Positions 42,279 through 50,764 of a DNA stretch of 64,000 nt are shown in pieces. This DNA is from Sphingosinicella xenopeptidilytica. Its GTDB lineage: Bacteria > Pseudomonadota > Alphaproteobacteria > Sphingomonadales > Sphingomonadaceae. The stretch lies in NCBI RefSeq assembly GCF_042676985.1, contig NZ_JBHTIK010000002.1, forward strand, positions 62,001-126,000, in the 5' to 3' direction. The notes beneath the pieces are model-generated. The model did not search any database. It worked only from the letters and a program-made list of their open reading frames with translations, and was not told the origin of the DNA. Made by a program: the position numbers and the translations under genes. Every line of letters begins with the position of its first letter. Positions within the stretch are counted from its first letter, which is position 1.

Positions 42279-44320
42279 TCGGCCGGCACCGCGGAAGCAG
42301 GGATTTCACGCGCCGTGGGCTCGCTGCTGCGCCGCGCTGCGATGCATGTCTTCACCGCGAAGAACAGCAGCGACAGCACGACCGCGAGGAACAGCGCGCA
42401 AAGCGCGGCGTCGATGCGATCGTTGAAGATGATACGGTTCATCTCCGCCATCGACTTCGCGGGGGCGAGCACCTCGCCGCGCGCGGCGGCTTCGGAGAAC
42501 TTCGCCGCGTGCGCAAGGAAGCCGATCTTCGGATCGGGCGAGAAGAGCTTCAGCGAACCCGCGCTCACCGTGCAGATCAGCAGCCACGCGGTCGGGATCG
42601 CCGTCACCCACGCATAGCGTTCCCGCTTCATGCGGAAGAGCACGGCGGTGCAGAACATCAGCGCCATCGCCGCCAGCATCTGGTTCGAGATGCCGAACAC
42701 CGGCCATAGCGTGTTGACGCCGCCGAGCGGATCGGTAACGCCCTGATAGAGGAAGAACCCCCAGCCCGCGACACAGAGGCCGGTGGCGACAAGGCCGGGC
42801 GTCAGCGATTTGGTGTCGCGGAAGCTCGGTGCGACAAGCCCGATCAGGTCCTGCAGCATGAAGCGCCCGGCGCGCGTTCCGGCATCGACGGCGGTGAGGA
42901 TGAACAGCGCCTCGAACAGAATCGCGAAGTGATACCAGAAGGCCTTCATGCCCGGCCCGCCGATCACGTGGCTGAAGATCTCCGCCATCGCGACGGCAAG
43001 CGTCGGCGCCCCGCCGGTGCGCGAGATGATCGTTGCCTCGCCCACGTCCTTCGCGGCCTGCGTCAGCGCGTCCGCCGTGATTGGGAAGCCCATGTTCGTT
43101 ACCGCGGCGGCGGCGCTTGCCGCGTCCGGCCCTAGCACGGCGGCAGGGCTGTTCATCGCGAAGTAGATGCCGGGATCGAGGATGGAGGCGCCGACGAGCG
43201 CCATCACGGCGACGAACGCCTCCATCAGCATCGCGCCGTAGCCGATGAACGGCGCGTGCGCTTCGCTCGCGATCAGCTTCGGTGTCGTGCCGCTCGCGAT
43301 GAGCGAGTGGAAGCCGGAAACCGCGCCGCAGGCGATGGTGATGAACAGGAAGGGGAACAATGTGCCCGCCCACACCGGACCGCTGCCGTCCACGAACTGT
43401 GTGAGCGCGGGCATACGGAGCGGTGGCGCCATGATGACGATGCAGACCGCGAGCGCGGCGATGGCGCCGATCTTGAGGAAGGTGGAAAGGTAGTCGCGCG
43501 GCGCGAGCAGCAGCCACACCGGCAGCACGGAGGCGACGGCGCCGTAGCCGATCAGCAGCCAGCAGAGCTGCACCGGCGTGAAGGTGAAGATCGGCCCCCA
43601 CACCGGCGAGGCCGCGATCTGCTGGCCGTAGATGATCGCGAGGATCAGCCCCACGAAGCCGATCAGCGACACCTCGCCGACCTTGCCCGGCCGGATCCAG
43701 CGCGCGTAAGCGCCCATCGCCATCGCGAGCGGCACGGTGGCGGCGACGGTGAACATGCCCCATGGGCTTTCGGCGAGCGCCTTCACCACGATCAGCGCCA
43801 GCACGGCGAGCAGGATGATCATGATCATCAGCGTGCCGAACAGCGCGATCGTGCCCGCCACCGCCCCCATTTCCATGCGCACGAGTTCGCCGAGCGAACG
43901 CCCGTCGCGGCGCATCGAGATGAACAGAACCATGAAGTCCTGCACCGCGCCCGCGACCACGACGCCCGCGAGAATCCAGAGCGTGCCGGGCAGATAACCC
44001 ATCTGTGCGGCGAGCACTGGTCCCACGAGTGGCCCCGCGCCCGCGATCGCGGCGAAGTGGTGACCGAACAGCACGGTCTTGTCGGTCGCAACGTAGTCGA
44101 GCCCATCGGCGCGGCGCAGCGCCGGCGTCTGGCGGTTCGGATCGAGCCGCATAACGTGCTTGGCGATGTAGAGTGCGTAGTAGCGATAGGCGACGAGGAA
44201 GATGCAGATCGCTGCCGTCACGATCCACAGCGCGTTGATCGGCTCACCGCGCTCTGTGGCGATCACCGCCAGCGCGAAAGCGCCTACGAGCGCGAACACG
44301 ATCCATGGCAAATGACGCAT
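42275..44320 (-). CDS. cstA: Carbon starvation protein A, CstA/BtsT family transporter
   Basis: A 681-residue inner-membrane protein with about 16 helices and the CstA signatures 'GHHFAAIAGAGPLVGPVLAAQMGYLPGTLWIL' and 'FHSLIASGTTPKLI', plus 'VSGFHS' and 'FGISNQMLAAMAL' in the C-terminal half. Members import pyruvate or peptides during carbon limitation. It ends a minus-strand run of aldehyde dehydrogenase, AraC regulator, M14-like peptidase, CstA and YbdD. A GGGGAGG ribosome site precedes the ATG. Here it may take up peptide-like or small organic-acid products of the neighbouring hydrolases. Confidence 0.95.
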   Translation of the reverse strand: MRHLPWIVFALVGAFALAVIATERGEPINALWIVTAAICIFLVAYRYYALYIAKHVMRLDPNRQTPALRRADGLDYVATDKTVLFGHHFAAIAGAGPLVGPVLAAQMGYLPGTLWILAGVVVAGAVQDFMVLFISMRRDGRSLGELVRMEMGAVAGTIALFGTLMIMIILLAVLALIVVKALAESPWGMFTVAATVPLAMAMGAYARWIRPGKVGEVSLIGFVGLILAIIYGQQIAASPVWGPIFTFTPVQLCWLLIGYGAVASVLPVWLLLAPRDYLSTFLKIGAIAALAVCIVIMAPPLRMPALTQFVDGSGPVWAGTLFPFLFITIACGAVSGFHSLIASGTTPKLIASEAHAPFIGYGAMLMEAFVAVMALVGASILDPGIYFAMNSPAAVLGPDAASAAAAVTNMGFPITADALTQAAKDVGEATIISRTGGAPTLAVAMAEIFSHVIGGPGMKAFWYHFAILFEALFILTAVDAGTRAGRFMLQDLIGLVAPSFRDTKSLTPGLVATGLCVAGWGFFLYQGVTDPLGGVNTLWPVFGISNQMLAAMALMFCTAVLFRMKRERYAWVTAIPTAWLLICTVSAGSLKLFSPDPKIGFLAHAAKFSEAAARGEVLAPAKSMAEMNRIIFNDRIDAALCALFLAVVLSLLFFAVKTCIAARRSSEPTAREIPASAVPAE

Positions 44321-44403
44321 CTTACCTCCCCGCCGCCTTCTGTTTGCGCGTGCATCTCATCTTTGCACGCGTCGCGCCAGAGGGGGAAGGCAGGAGGCGG
44401 GCT

Positions 44404-45495
44404 TCAGAGCCCTTCGGCGAGCCCTGCGAGCGCCTGCCGCACGGCGAGCAGCGACTGGCCCGCGACCATGCCCTTCCAGTCGTCCGCATCGCCGTAGAAG
44501 GCGCCCCGGATGGCGTCCTTGATCGGCTTGGCGGCGGGTGACGTGGGGTCGCCGTGCGCGTGGAGCCAGCAATCCGCCTGCAGCGCGGCAAGGATATGAT
44601 CAGTCGGATGCGTGCCGACCTCTATCGCCATGCCGGTGATGTCTGCCTTCGGCAGCAGGGCGGGGGCGGCGCTGAGGCCGTCTCCTTCGATACGCACGGA
44701 CGCCGACTGGCCATCCGCCACCGAGGCGAGCGCAGCGCCATACCAGCGCGCGGCTCGGCGGAAGCCGTCGCTCTCCCGCGAGGTCACGATGATCTGCTCG
44801 GCAAAGCCCCACGGGCCAAGGCCGGTGTGATAATCGATGATGCCGACCTTGGCCGCGCCGCTGAGATAATGCGTCAGGATCGCGCTCTGCGTGGCGCGCG
44901 ACCAGCTCGGCGCCTTGCCGCCGTAGAACAGCCCGTCGGCGTGATTATATTGCCCGCCCATCATCGCCGCGCGCATGGCAAGCGCGCCGTGTTCCTCGGC
45001 GTAGCGGCCCGCTGCGGCTGCTGACGCGGCCTGTGCGGCTCCGTCCCATGTCGGCGGGCAGATCGACGGGTGAAGCACGTCATAGCCGGGGTTTTCGGGC
45101 AGGGGCTGCGCGAAGTCGATCCAGTTGCGGTTGAGGTCGATGTTCTCGTGCGTTACGCGGCGAAGCCACGCGAAGCCGTAGGGGTTCACCGCGTGGATCA
45201 TCAGGATGCCGACACCCTCGGGGCGCCGCGCGATCTCGCCGCGCCGCAGCAGGTCGACCTGCGCCCCCGAACCGCAGAAGCCCTCGACGCCGTGCGTGCC
45301 CGAGATCAGCACCAGCACGCGCTCTGCGCCTTCCACGCCGAACGCGGCGACATCGGTGAAGAGTTCGCCGCCGTCCGGGCCGCGCTCGGGGTGCTGGACG
45401 GCTTCGAGTGCCGCGCCCGCTGCCGCGGCCTCTTCAAGGAATTTGGCGCGCGCGCTCTGGTAATCGGCGCTGAAGCTGGCGGCGGAGTTCATCAT
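44404..45495 (-). CDS. M14-like metallopeptidase, DUF2817 family
   Basis: A 363-residue cytoplasmic protein without a signal peptide. Zinc ligands of the carboxypeptidase type are visible: His68 and Glu71 in 'SGTHGVEGF' and His223 in 'IIDYHTGLG', with the intervening 'HENIDLNRNW' substrate-binding Arg/Asn motif. DUF2817 members are predicted amide hydrolases related to succinylglutamate desuccinylase/aspartoacylase and carboxypeptidases. Two adjacent ATGs (45495 and 45492) are possible starts. Lying between an AraC gene and cstA, it could cleave a peptide-like or N-acyl amino-acid product. Confidence 0.88.
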   Translation of the reverse strand: MMNSAASFSADYQSARAKFLEEAAAAGAALEAVQHPERGPDGGELFTDVAAFGVEGAERVLVLISGTHGVEGFCGSGAQVDLLRRGEIARRPEGVGILMIHAVNPYGFAWLRRVTHENIDLNRNWIDFAQPLPENPGYDVLHPSICPPTWDGAAQAASAAAAGRYAEEHGALAMRAAMMGGQYNHADGLFYGGKAPSWSRATQSAILTHYLSGAAKVGIIDYHTGLGPWGFAEQIIVTSRESDGFRRAARWYGAALASVADGQSASVRIEGDGLSAAPALLPKADITGMAIEVGTHPTDHILAALQADCWLHAHGDPTSPAAKPIKDAIRGAFYGDADDWKGMVAGQSLLAVRQALAGLAEGL

Positions 45496-45564
45496 CGTTC
45501 CATTCTGACTGAATCCGCGAGCGCCTTCCTTTGCGGGCCGCCGCAATGCCTGTGCGGCGGCTCT

Positions 45565-46671
45565 CTAGTTCAGGCGTGTGCGTGCGAGGCGCGGCGAGAA
45601 GCCGAAGGTGCGCTTGAAGGCGGTGGCGAAGTTGCTGGGGTGCTCGTAGCCGGCGTTGAACGCCACCTCGGTGATCGAGGCGTCGGTATCGCAGAGCTGC
45701 CGCAGCGCATTGTCCATGCGCACGCGCTGGCGGTAGTTCGAGATCGTCGTGCCGGTCACCTGCTTGAAGCACTCCATCATCTGCGTTTCGTTCCACGCGA
45801 GATGGCGGCAGAGTTCGGCGATCGAGAACGCGGCCTGCGTGTCATCGTCGAGGATCTGGCAGAGCTCCTCGATCTTCCGACGGTCGCGTGCGCGCACCAT
45901 GTCCGCGGCGCGCGCGCTGCCGAGGATCTGCTTGATCGCGAAGCACAGCAGTTCGAGCGCCTTCGCTTCCATCATCAGATTGCCGAGCGCGCCGCTGCGT
46001 GGCTGGCTCAGTATGTCTTCGACGATGGGCCGCATCTGCGCGGGCATCGGCATGGTGCTGTACGAGAATTGCGAAGCCCGTGCGCGCAGGAAGTCGGCGA
46101 TGGAGGAGGGGAGGTCCGGCATGTTCGGAGAAAGCAGTTCGGACACGAAATCCTTGCTGCAGACCATCGTGATCGAGCGCTCGTGGCTTTCCCGCATCAT
46201 GCGTTCGTACTTCATGCTGTAGGCGGGCTGGACGAGGAACGACATGAGACCGGACGAAACCGCGACATCTTCTTCTTGATGGCTGCCGATGACACTCGTG
46301 CCGCTCAGCTTGAAGTGCAGCTTCAAATGGTCGCCGCAGACATGATGGGCGGTTCTTTCCTCGGCGAAGTGCAGGTCGGAAAGTACCAGGGAGAAGCCGG
46401 GCCGGATCGTTACGCCATCGTACCAGCCGTGCATGGTTTCGTGGTCGGGCTTCAAGTGAAAGGCTTGGCCCACAGGCCCCGGGCGACCCTGGACGTAGCC
46501 TTTCTGGGCCTTGATAATAGGGATGAGCGTGGAATCGAAGCCGGCGAGGGCGGTGTCGAGGCTGTTGTTCAACGCGCGCATCCCTGAAAAGTGCTGCACG
46601 TCGACTATACGTTCGCCCTGCGGCGTGTCCAGAGAGCCGCCCGTTTCCGTCAAAGCGTGGTCCGCAAGCAT
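45565..46671 (-). CDS. AraC-family transcriptional regulator
   Basis: A 368-residue regulator. The N-terminal sensory part (about 40-190) contains 'FHLKPDHETMHGWYDGVTIRPGFSLVLSDL' and 'KLHFKLSGTSVIG', reminiscent of PchR-like cupin sensors. The C-terminal AraC/XylS domain carries two helix-turn-helices ('SIAELCRHLAWNETQMMECFKQVTG', 'SITEVAFNAGYEHPSNFATAFKRTFGFSP'). Its ATG overlaps the upstream aldehyde dehydrogenase stop by one base (TGATG), so it is the second gene of the operon it probably controls. Confidence 0.92.
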   Translation of the reverse strand: MLADHALTETGGSLDTPQGERIVDVQHFSGMRALNNSLDTALAGFDSTLIPIIKAQKGYVQGRPGPVGQAFHLKPDHETMHGWYDGVTIRPGFSLVLSDLHFAEERTAHHVCGDHLKLHFKLSGTSVIGSHQEEDVAVSSGLMSFLVQPAYSMKYERMMRESHERSITMVCSKDFVSELLSPNMPDLPSSIADFLRARASQFSYSTMPMPAQMRPIVEDILSQPRSGALGNLMMEAKALELLCFAIKQILGSARAADMVRARDRRKIEELCQILDDDTQAAFSIAELCRHLAWNETQMMECFKQVTGTTISNYRQRVRMDNALRQLCDTDASITEVAFNAGYEHPSNFATAFKRTFGFSPRLARTRLN

Positions 46672-48161
46672 CAGTTGACGAACTCGACCGCCTTGATCCG
46701 GCAGTAGGAGCGCAGCCCGTCCATGCCGCCTTCGATGCCGAAGCCCGAGGCGCCCCACGGTTCCGCGCCCATCGCGAAACCGCTGTGTTCGCCCGCCGCA
46801 GCGCTTGCGCGCACGGTGACACGGCCCGCGCGGAGGCCGCGCGCCGCCGCCTGCGTGCGCCGGGCGTCGCGCGTCCAGAGGCTGGCGGCAAGGCCGTAGG
46901 GGGTGTCGTTGGCAATGACGAGCGCTTCGTCGAAATCGCGGAAACGCAGGACCGAGAGCACCGGCCCGAACACCTCTTCGCAGGCGACGGTCATGTCGGG
47001 GCGCACGTCGGTGAGGACGGCGGGCGCCGTGGACGCCTCGCCCCACGTGCCGCCGTCGTACGCGACGTTCGCGCCTTCGGTGCCGGCGTGATCGATGAAA
47101 TCGCGAATTTTCTCGAGCTGGCCGCGCGTGGCGATCGTACCGAAACCGGTCGCGGGATCGAGCGGATCGCCGGGCACGCGCGCCTGCGCGGCCTTGATCA
47201 CCGCCTCGACGAGCCGGTCGTGGAAGCTGTCCTCCACGATCAGGCGGGTTTTCGCCGCGCACCACTGGCCCTGGTTCCAGAAGGCGTCGTGCGCCACACG
47301 CGCCGCGACGGCTTCGAGATCGTCCGCCATGTCGGCGCAGACCACCTGCGGCGACTTACCCCCGCATTCGAGGAGCAGCGGCTTGCCGTTCGATTGCCCC
47401 GCATAGGTCATGAACAGGCGGCCGGTCGCGGTGGAACCTGTAAAGCTGATGAGGTCGATATCAGCGTGGCGACCGATCGCCTGGCCGATCGTGGTGCCGA
47501 GGCCCGGCACCACATTCAGCACGCCGTCCGGCAGGCCCGCTTCGGAGGCGATTTCGGCAAGCCGCAGCGCTGATGTGGAAGCGATTTCCGAGGGTTTCAG
47601 GACGACGCTGTTGCCCGCTGCGAGCGCGGGTGCGGCCTTCAGCGCCGCGTTGATGAGCGGGAAATTCCACGGCACGATGGCGCCCACGACACCGCGCGGC
47701 TCGAAAAGCCCCAGCGAAAGCGTGATGTGGTCGGAAGGCGCGACGGTGCCGTAAAGCTTGTCGGTCGCCTCGCCATAGTAGCGGAAGAAGCCGGTCGCGA
47801 AGGCGATCTCGGCGCGCGCGGCGGAGATCGCCTTGCCCATTTCCAGCACGTCCATCAGTGCGAGGTCGTCGGCGTTCGCCTCAATGAGCTCGGCGATGCG
47901 CAGCAGCACGGCCTTGCGGTGAAGTGGCGTCGCCTTCGACCAGCGGCCGTCTTCGAACGCGCGGCGGCCGGCGGCGACCGCGCGGTCCACGTCGTTGTCG
48001 CCACCCACAGGGAGCGTGCAGACGGGCCTGTTCGTGGCCGGGTTGATCGACTCAAAGCCTTCTGCGCTCGCGGAGTCGGTAAAGCGGCCGTCGATGAACG
48101 GGCGCGTTGGGAGCGCGAGCGCGGCGGCGCGGGCGTGCCAGTCGATGGGGGGTGGGGTCAT
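46671..48161 (-). CDS. NAD(P)-dependent aldehyde dehydrogenase
   Basis: A 496-residue ALDH-superfamily enzyme with Glu265 in 'LLLECGGKSP', the catalytic Cys301 in 'NQGQWCAAKTRL', and coenzyme motifs 'IVPWNFPL' and 'FTGSTATGR'. It resembles gamma-(glutamyl)aminobutyraldehyde/betaine aldehyde dehydrogenases, enzymes that oxidise amino-aldehydes. The ATG at 48161 starts 'MTPPPIDWHARAAAL'. It leads the five-gene minus operon and diverges from the TonB receptor at 48418. It may oxidise the aldehyde made by the PQQ dehydrogenase downstream of that receptor. Confidence 0.93.
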   Translation of the reverse strand: MTPPPIDWHARAAALALPTRPFIDGRFTDSASAEGFESINPATNRPVCTLPVGGDNDVDRAVAAGRRAFEDGRWSKATPLHRKAVLLRIAELIEANADDLALMDVLEMGKAISAARAEIAFATGFFRYYGEATDKLYGTVAPSDHITLSLGLFEPRGVVGAIVPWNFPLINAALKAAPALAAGNSVVLKPSEIASTSALRLAEIASEAGLPDGVLNVVPGLGTTIGQAIGRHADIDLISFTGSTATGRLFMTYAGQSNGKPLLLECGGKSPQVVCADMADDLEAVAARVAHDAFWNQGQWCAAKTRLIVEDSFHDRLVEAVIKAAQARVPGDPLDPATGFGTIATRGQLEKIRDFIDHAGTEGANVAYDGGTWGEASTAPAVLTDVRPDMTVACEEVFGPVLSVLRFRDFDEALVIANDTPYGLAASLWTRDARRTQAAARGLRAGRVTVRASAAAGEHSGFAMGAEPWGASGFGIEGGMDGLRSYCRIKAVEFVN

Positions 48162-48417
48162 GGGCTTGCTCTTTGGAAGGCGGGTTTCCAGAAGGGTGGA
48201 AGATGTTGCCTCGCCGCGCTTTTGCGCCGCCGCGAAAAATCTATGAGCAGGCTCCAATCTGGGTGCGCCCCCGGATGCACTCACCGTGTTCGGGGCAGCG
48301 CAAACAAAGTTCGGGAGAATGGAAAAGACGTTGCCGCCCGCCCGCCGCATGGTGCGAACTCAGCCCGCTCATCCAGAGGCGAAAGCCCGGCGGCGAACGA
48401 CAAAAGAGGGGAAACAC
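48162..48417. other. 256-bp divergent promoter region
   Basis: No gene was found between the aldehyde dehydrogenase and the divergent TonB receptor. The region should carry promoters for both directions. I saw no strong palindrome or Fur-like site. The receptor's AGAGGGG ribosome site lies at the right end. Confidence 0.4.
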
Positions 48418-50736
48418 ATGAAGAAAAGCGCATTTTCCATCACTTTCAGCCGCGGCCTGCTGGCGCTCGGCGTCTCGTCGATCGCGCTTGGCACCGCACA
48501 GGCGCAGGAGGCCGAAACCGCGCCCGTGCTCGATGCCGGTGAGATCGTGGTGACCGCGCGCAAGACCAGCGAGCGTCTTCAGGACGTGCCGATCTCGGTC
48601 AGCGCGCTCAGTGGGGACCAGCTGCGCGAGAACGGTGCCGTCGACGTGAAGGACGTCATGCGCAACGTGTCGGGCCTGTCGTTCTCGAATGTCGAGCGCG
48701 GCCTCGGCAACTACAATATCCGCGGCGTCAGCACCGTCGCCTCGGCGCCCACCGTCGGCATCTATCTGGACGATATCTCGCTGGTGACGATCGCGACGAC
48801 GTTCAGCGGCGCTTTCGACCCGATCTTCTTCGATATGGAGCGCCTCGAAGTCCTCAAGGGCCCGCAGGGCACGCTTTATGGCGGCAGCTCGATGGGCGGC
48901 GCGATCAAGTACGTGAGCGCACGGCCGGATACGTCGGCGATTTCCGGAAGCGCGGCGGCCGGCGTCGCCACCACCGCGCACGGCGATCCTTCGTACAATG
49001 TCGAGGGCATCCTGAACCTGCCGCTCGTCACGGACACGCTGGCGATGCGTACCGGCTTCCTTTACCGCCGCGACGGCGGCTACATCGATAACGCGCCCGG
49101 CCTCGTGCAGAACTCGAACTATTCGAGCACGCCGTCGCCGACGTACACGCCGCTCGCGCAGGATGCGCTGACCAGCCGCAGCATGTCGGATCACAACAAG
49201 GCGGACAGCTTCGTCGGCCGCCTGTCGTTCCAGTGGGAGCCGGACGCGACCTGGTCGATCCGTCCCGCGCTCTTCTATCAGCGCTACGAGCAGAAGAACC
49301 CGGCGCAGTTCTTCCTCGGCGATACGGAGGAGCTGACCTCTTCGTTCCGCCTCGCGCAGCCGACGGTCGACAAGGCAGGCATCTACAGCCTCGATGTCGA
49401 GAAGACGCTGGGCAATGTGCAGTTCACTTCGCTCACCGCCTATTTCGACCGCAAGCTCAATTGGGAGCGCGACTACAGCTTCTTCATCGGCGGGCTCGTG
49501 CCGCCGATGTTCCCGCTGACCAGCCACAACCTGTCCGCCAGCCGCACCAAGCAGTTCAGCCAGGAAGCGCGCCTTTCCTCCGGCGGTCCCGGCGATCGTC
49601 TGAAGTGGCTCGCCGGTCTCTATTATTCCTGGCAGGACGATAACCTGTACCAGATCGTCGATACGCCGGGCGCCGAGCCGTTCATCGGCACCACCACCGG
49701 TTATGTCGGGGATACGACGACCAAGACGAAGCAGTACGCGGCGTTCGGCGAGGTGACCTTCTCGATCACCGACCAGCTCGATGTCACCGCGGGTGTGCGC
49801 CTGTTCCAGATCAAGCAGGAGGTCGACATCATGGGCGACGGCCCCTTCAACGGCGGGCTGACGCTTGTCGAGGGGCGCAAGAGCAACGAGAAGGGTGTCA
49901 ACCCCAAGGTCGGCATCTCCTACAAGGCGACCCCGGACAACATGATCTTCGCCTCGGCGGCGAAGGGCTTCCGGCCGGGTGGCCCGAACCGCTTCCAGAT
50001 CAACCCCGTGCTCTGTGCGGCCGATCTTGAGCGCCTCGGCCTCACCGCCGCGCCCGACAGCTTCGATTCCGATAATCTCTGGAGCTACGAGCTCGGTTCC
50101 AAGAACCAGTTCGCGGATGGCCGCGTGACGCTGAACGGCGCGCTGTTCTTCACCGATTGGAAGAAGATCCAGCAGCAGCTCAACCTCATCAACTGCGGCT
50201 TCGCCTTCACGGGCAACGCCGGCAGTGCCGAGGTGAAGGGCGCCGAGATCGAAGGGCGCGTCAACGTGGCGGGCGGCTTCCAGATCGGCGGCAACGCGAC
50301 CTATACGAGCGCGAAGATCACCAACGCCGCCGTCGGCACTGCGGTGCAGGATGATGATCAGGTGCTCGCCGTGCCGAAGTGGATGGCAAGCGCGTTCGCA
50401 AGCTACGGCTTCGACGTTGGTGCCGATTGGCGGGCGCAGCTCCGCGCCGAGTATCAGTATCAAAGCAAGGCGCGCCGGATGTTCGACCGTGTGCAGGCCG
50501 TCACCTTCTCGGATGCAGAGATGGGCCTCGTGCCGAACCTCGCGCAGTTCCGCGAAAGCTATGATGTCGTGAACGCGTCACTCTCCGCCGACAACGGATC
50601 GACGGTGCTGAGGCTCTACGTGAACAACGTCTTCGACGTGCAGCCGCTCATCGACATGGAGCTCGGATCGGGCAATGACTATGCAACGACGCTGCGTCCG
50701 CGCACGATCGGCGTCGAGGTCCGTCAGAAGTTCTAG
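48418..50736 (+). CDS. TonB-dependent receptor (no STN domain)
   Basis: A 772-residue outer-membrane receptor: signal peptide ending 'GTAQAQ', TonB-box-like 'EIVVTARKTSERLQDVP', plug with 'MERLEVLKGPQGTLYGGSSMGGAIKYVSARP', and a barrel ending 'IGVEVRQKF'. The ATG is preceded by AGAGGGG. A PQQ/haem dehydrogenase gene follows 28 bp after its stop, and an aldehyde dehydrogenase diverges from it. This arrangement suggests uptake of an alcohol-bearing compound that is oxidised in the periplasm. Confidence 0.93.
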   Translation: MKKSAFSITFSRGLLALGVSSIALGTAQAQEAETAPVLDAGEIVVTARKTSERLQDVPISVSALSGDQLRENGAVDVKDVMRNVSGLSFSNVERGLGNYNIRGVSTVASAPTVGIYLDDISLVTIATTFSGAFDPIFFDMERLEVLKGPQGTLYGGSSMGGAIKYVSARPDTSAISGSAAAGVATTAHGDPSYNVEGILNLPLVTDTLAMRTGFLYRRDGGYIDNAPGLVQNSNYSSTPSPTYTPLAQDALTSRSMSDHNKADSFVGRLSFQWEPDATWSIRPALFYQRYEQKNPAQFFLGDTEELTSSFRLAQPTVDKAGIYSLDVEKTLGNVQFTSLTAYFDRKLNWERDYSFFIGGLVPPMFPLTSHNLSASRTKQFSQEARLSSGGPGDRLKWLAGLYYSWQDDNLYQIVDTPGAEPFIGTTTGYVGDTTTKTKQYAAFGEVTFSITDQLDVTAGVRLFQIKQEVDIMGDGPFNGGLTLVEGRKSNEKGVNPKVGISYKATPDNMIFASAAKGFRPGGPNRFQINPVLCAADLERLGLTAAPDSFDSDNLWSYELGSKNQFADGRVTLNGALFFTDWKKIQQQLNLINCGFAFTGNAGSAEVKGAEIEGRVNVAGGFQIGGNATYTSAKITNAAVGTAVQDDDQVLAVPKWMASAFASYGFDVGADWRAQLRAEYQYQSKARRMFDRVQAVTFSDAEMGLVPNLAQFRESYDVVNASLSADNGSTVLRLYVNNVFDVQPLIDMELGSGNDYATTLRPRTIGVEVRQKF

Positions 50737-50764
50737 AGGTAAGCGTTTGAGGGGGGACAGGGTG

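Noticed and set aside
42306..44228. A 640-codon alternative frame on the minus strand within cstA
   Set aside because: The translation is an Arg/Asp-rich shadow, while the other frame gives a textbook CstA protein with membrane helices.
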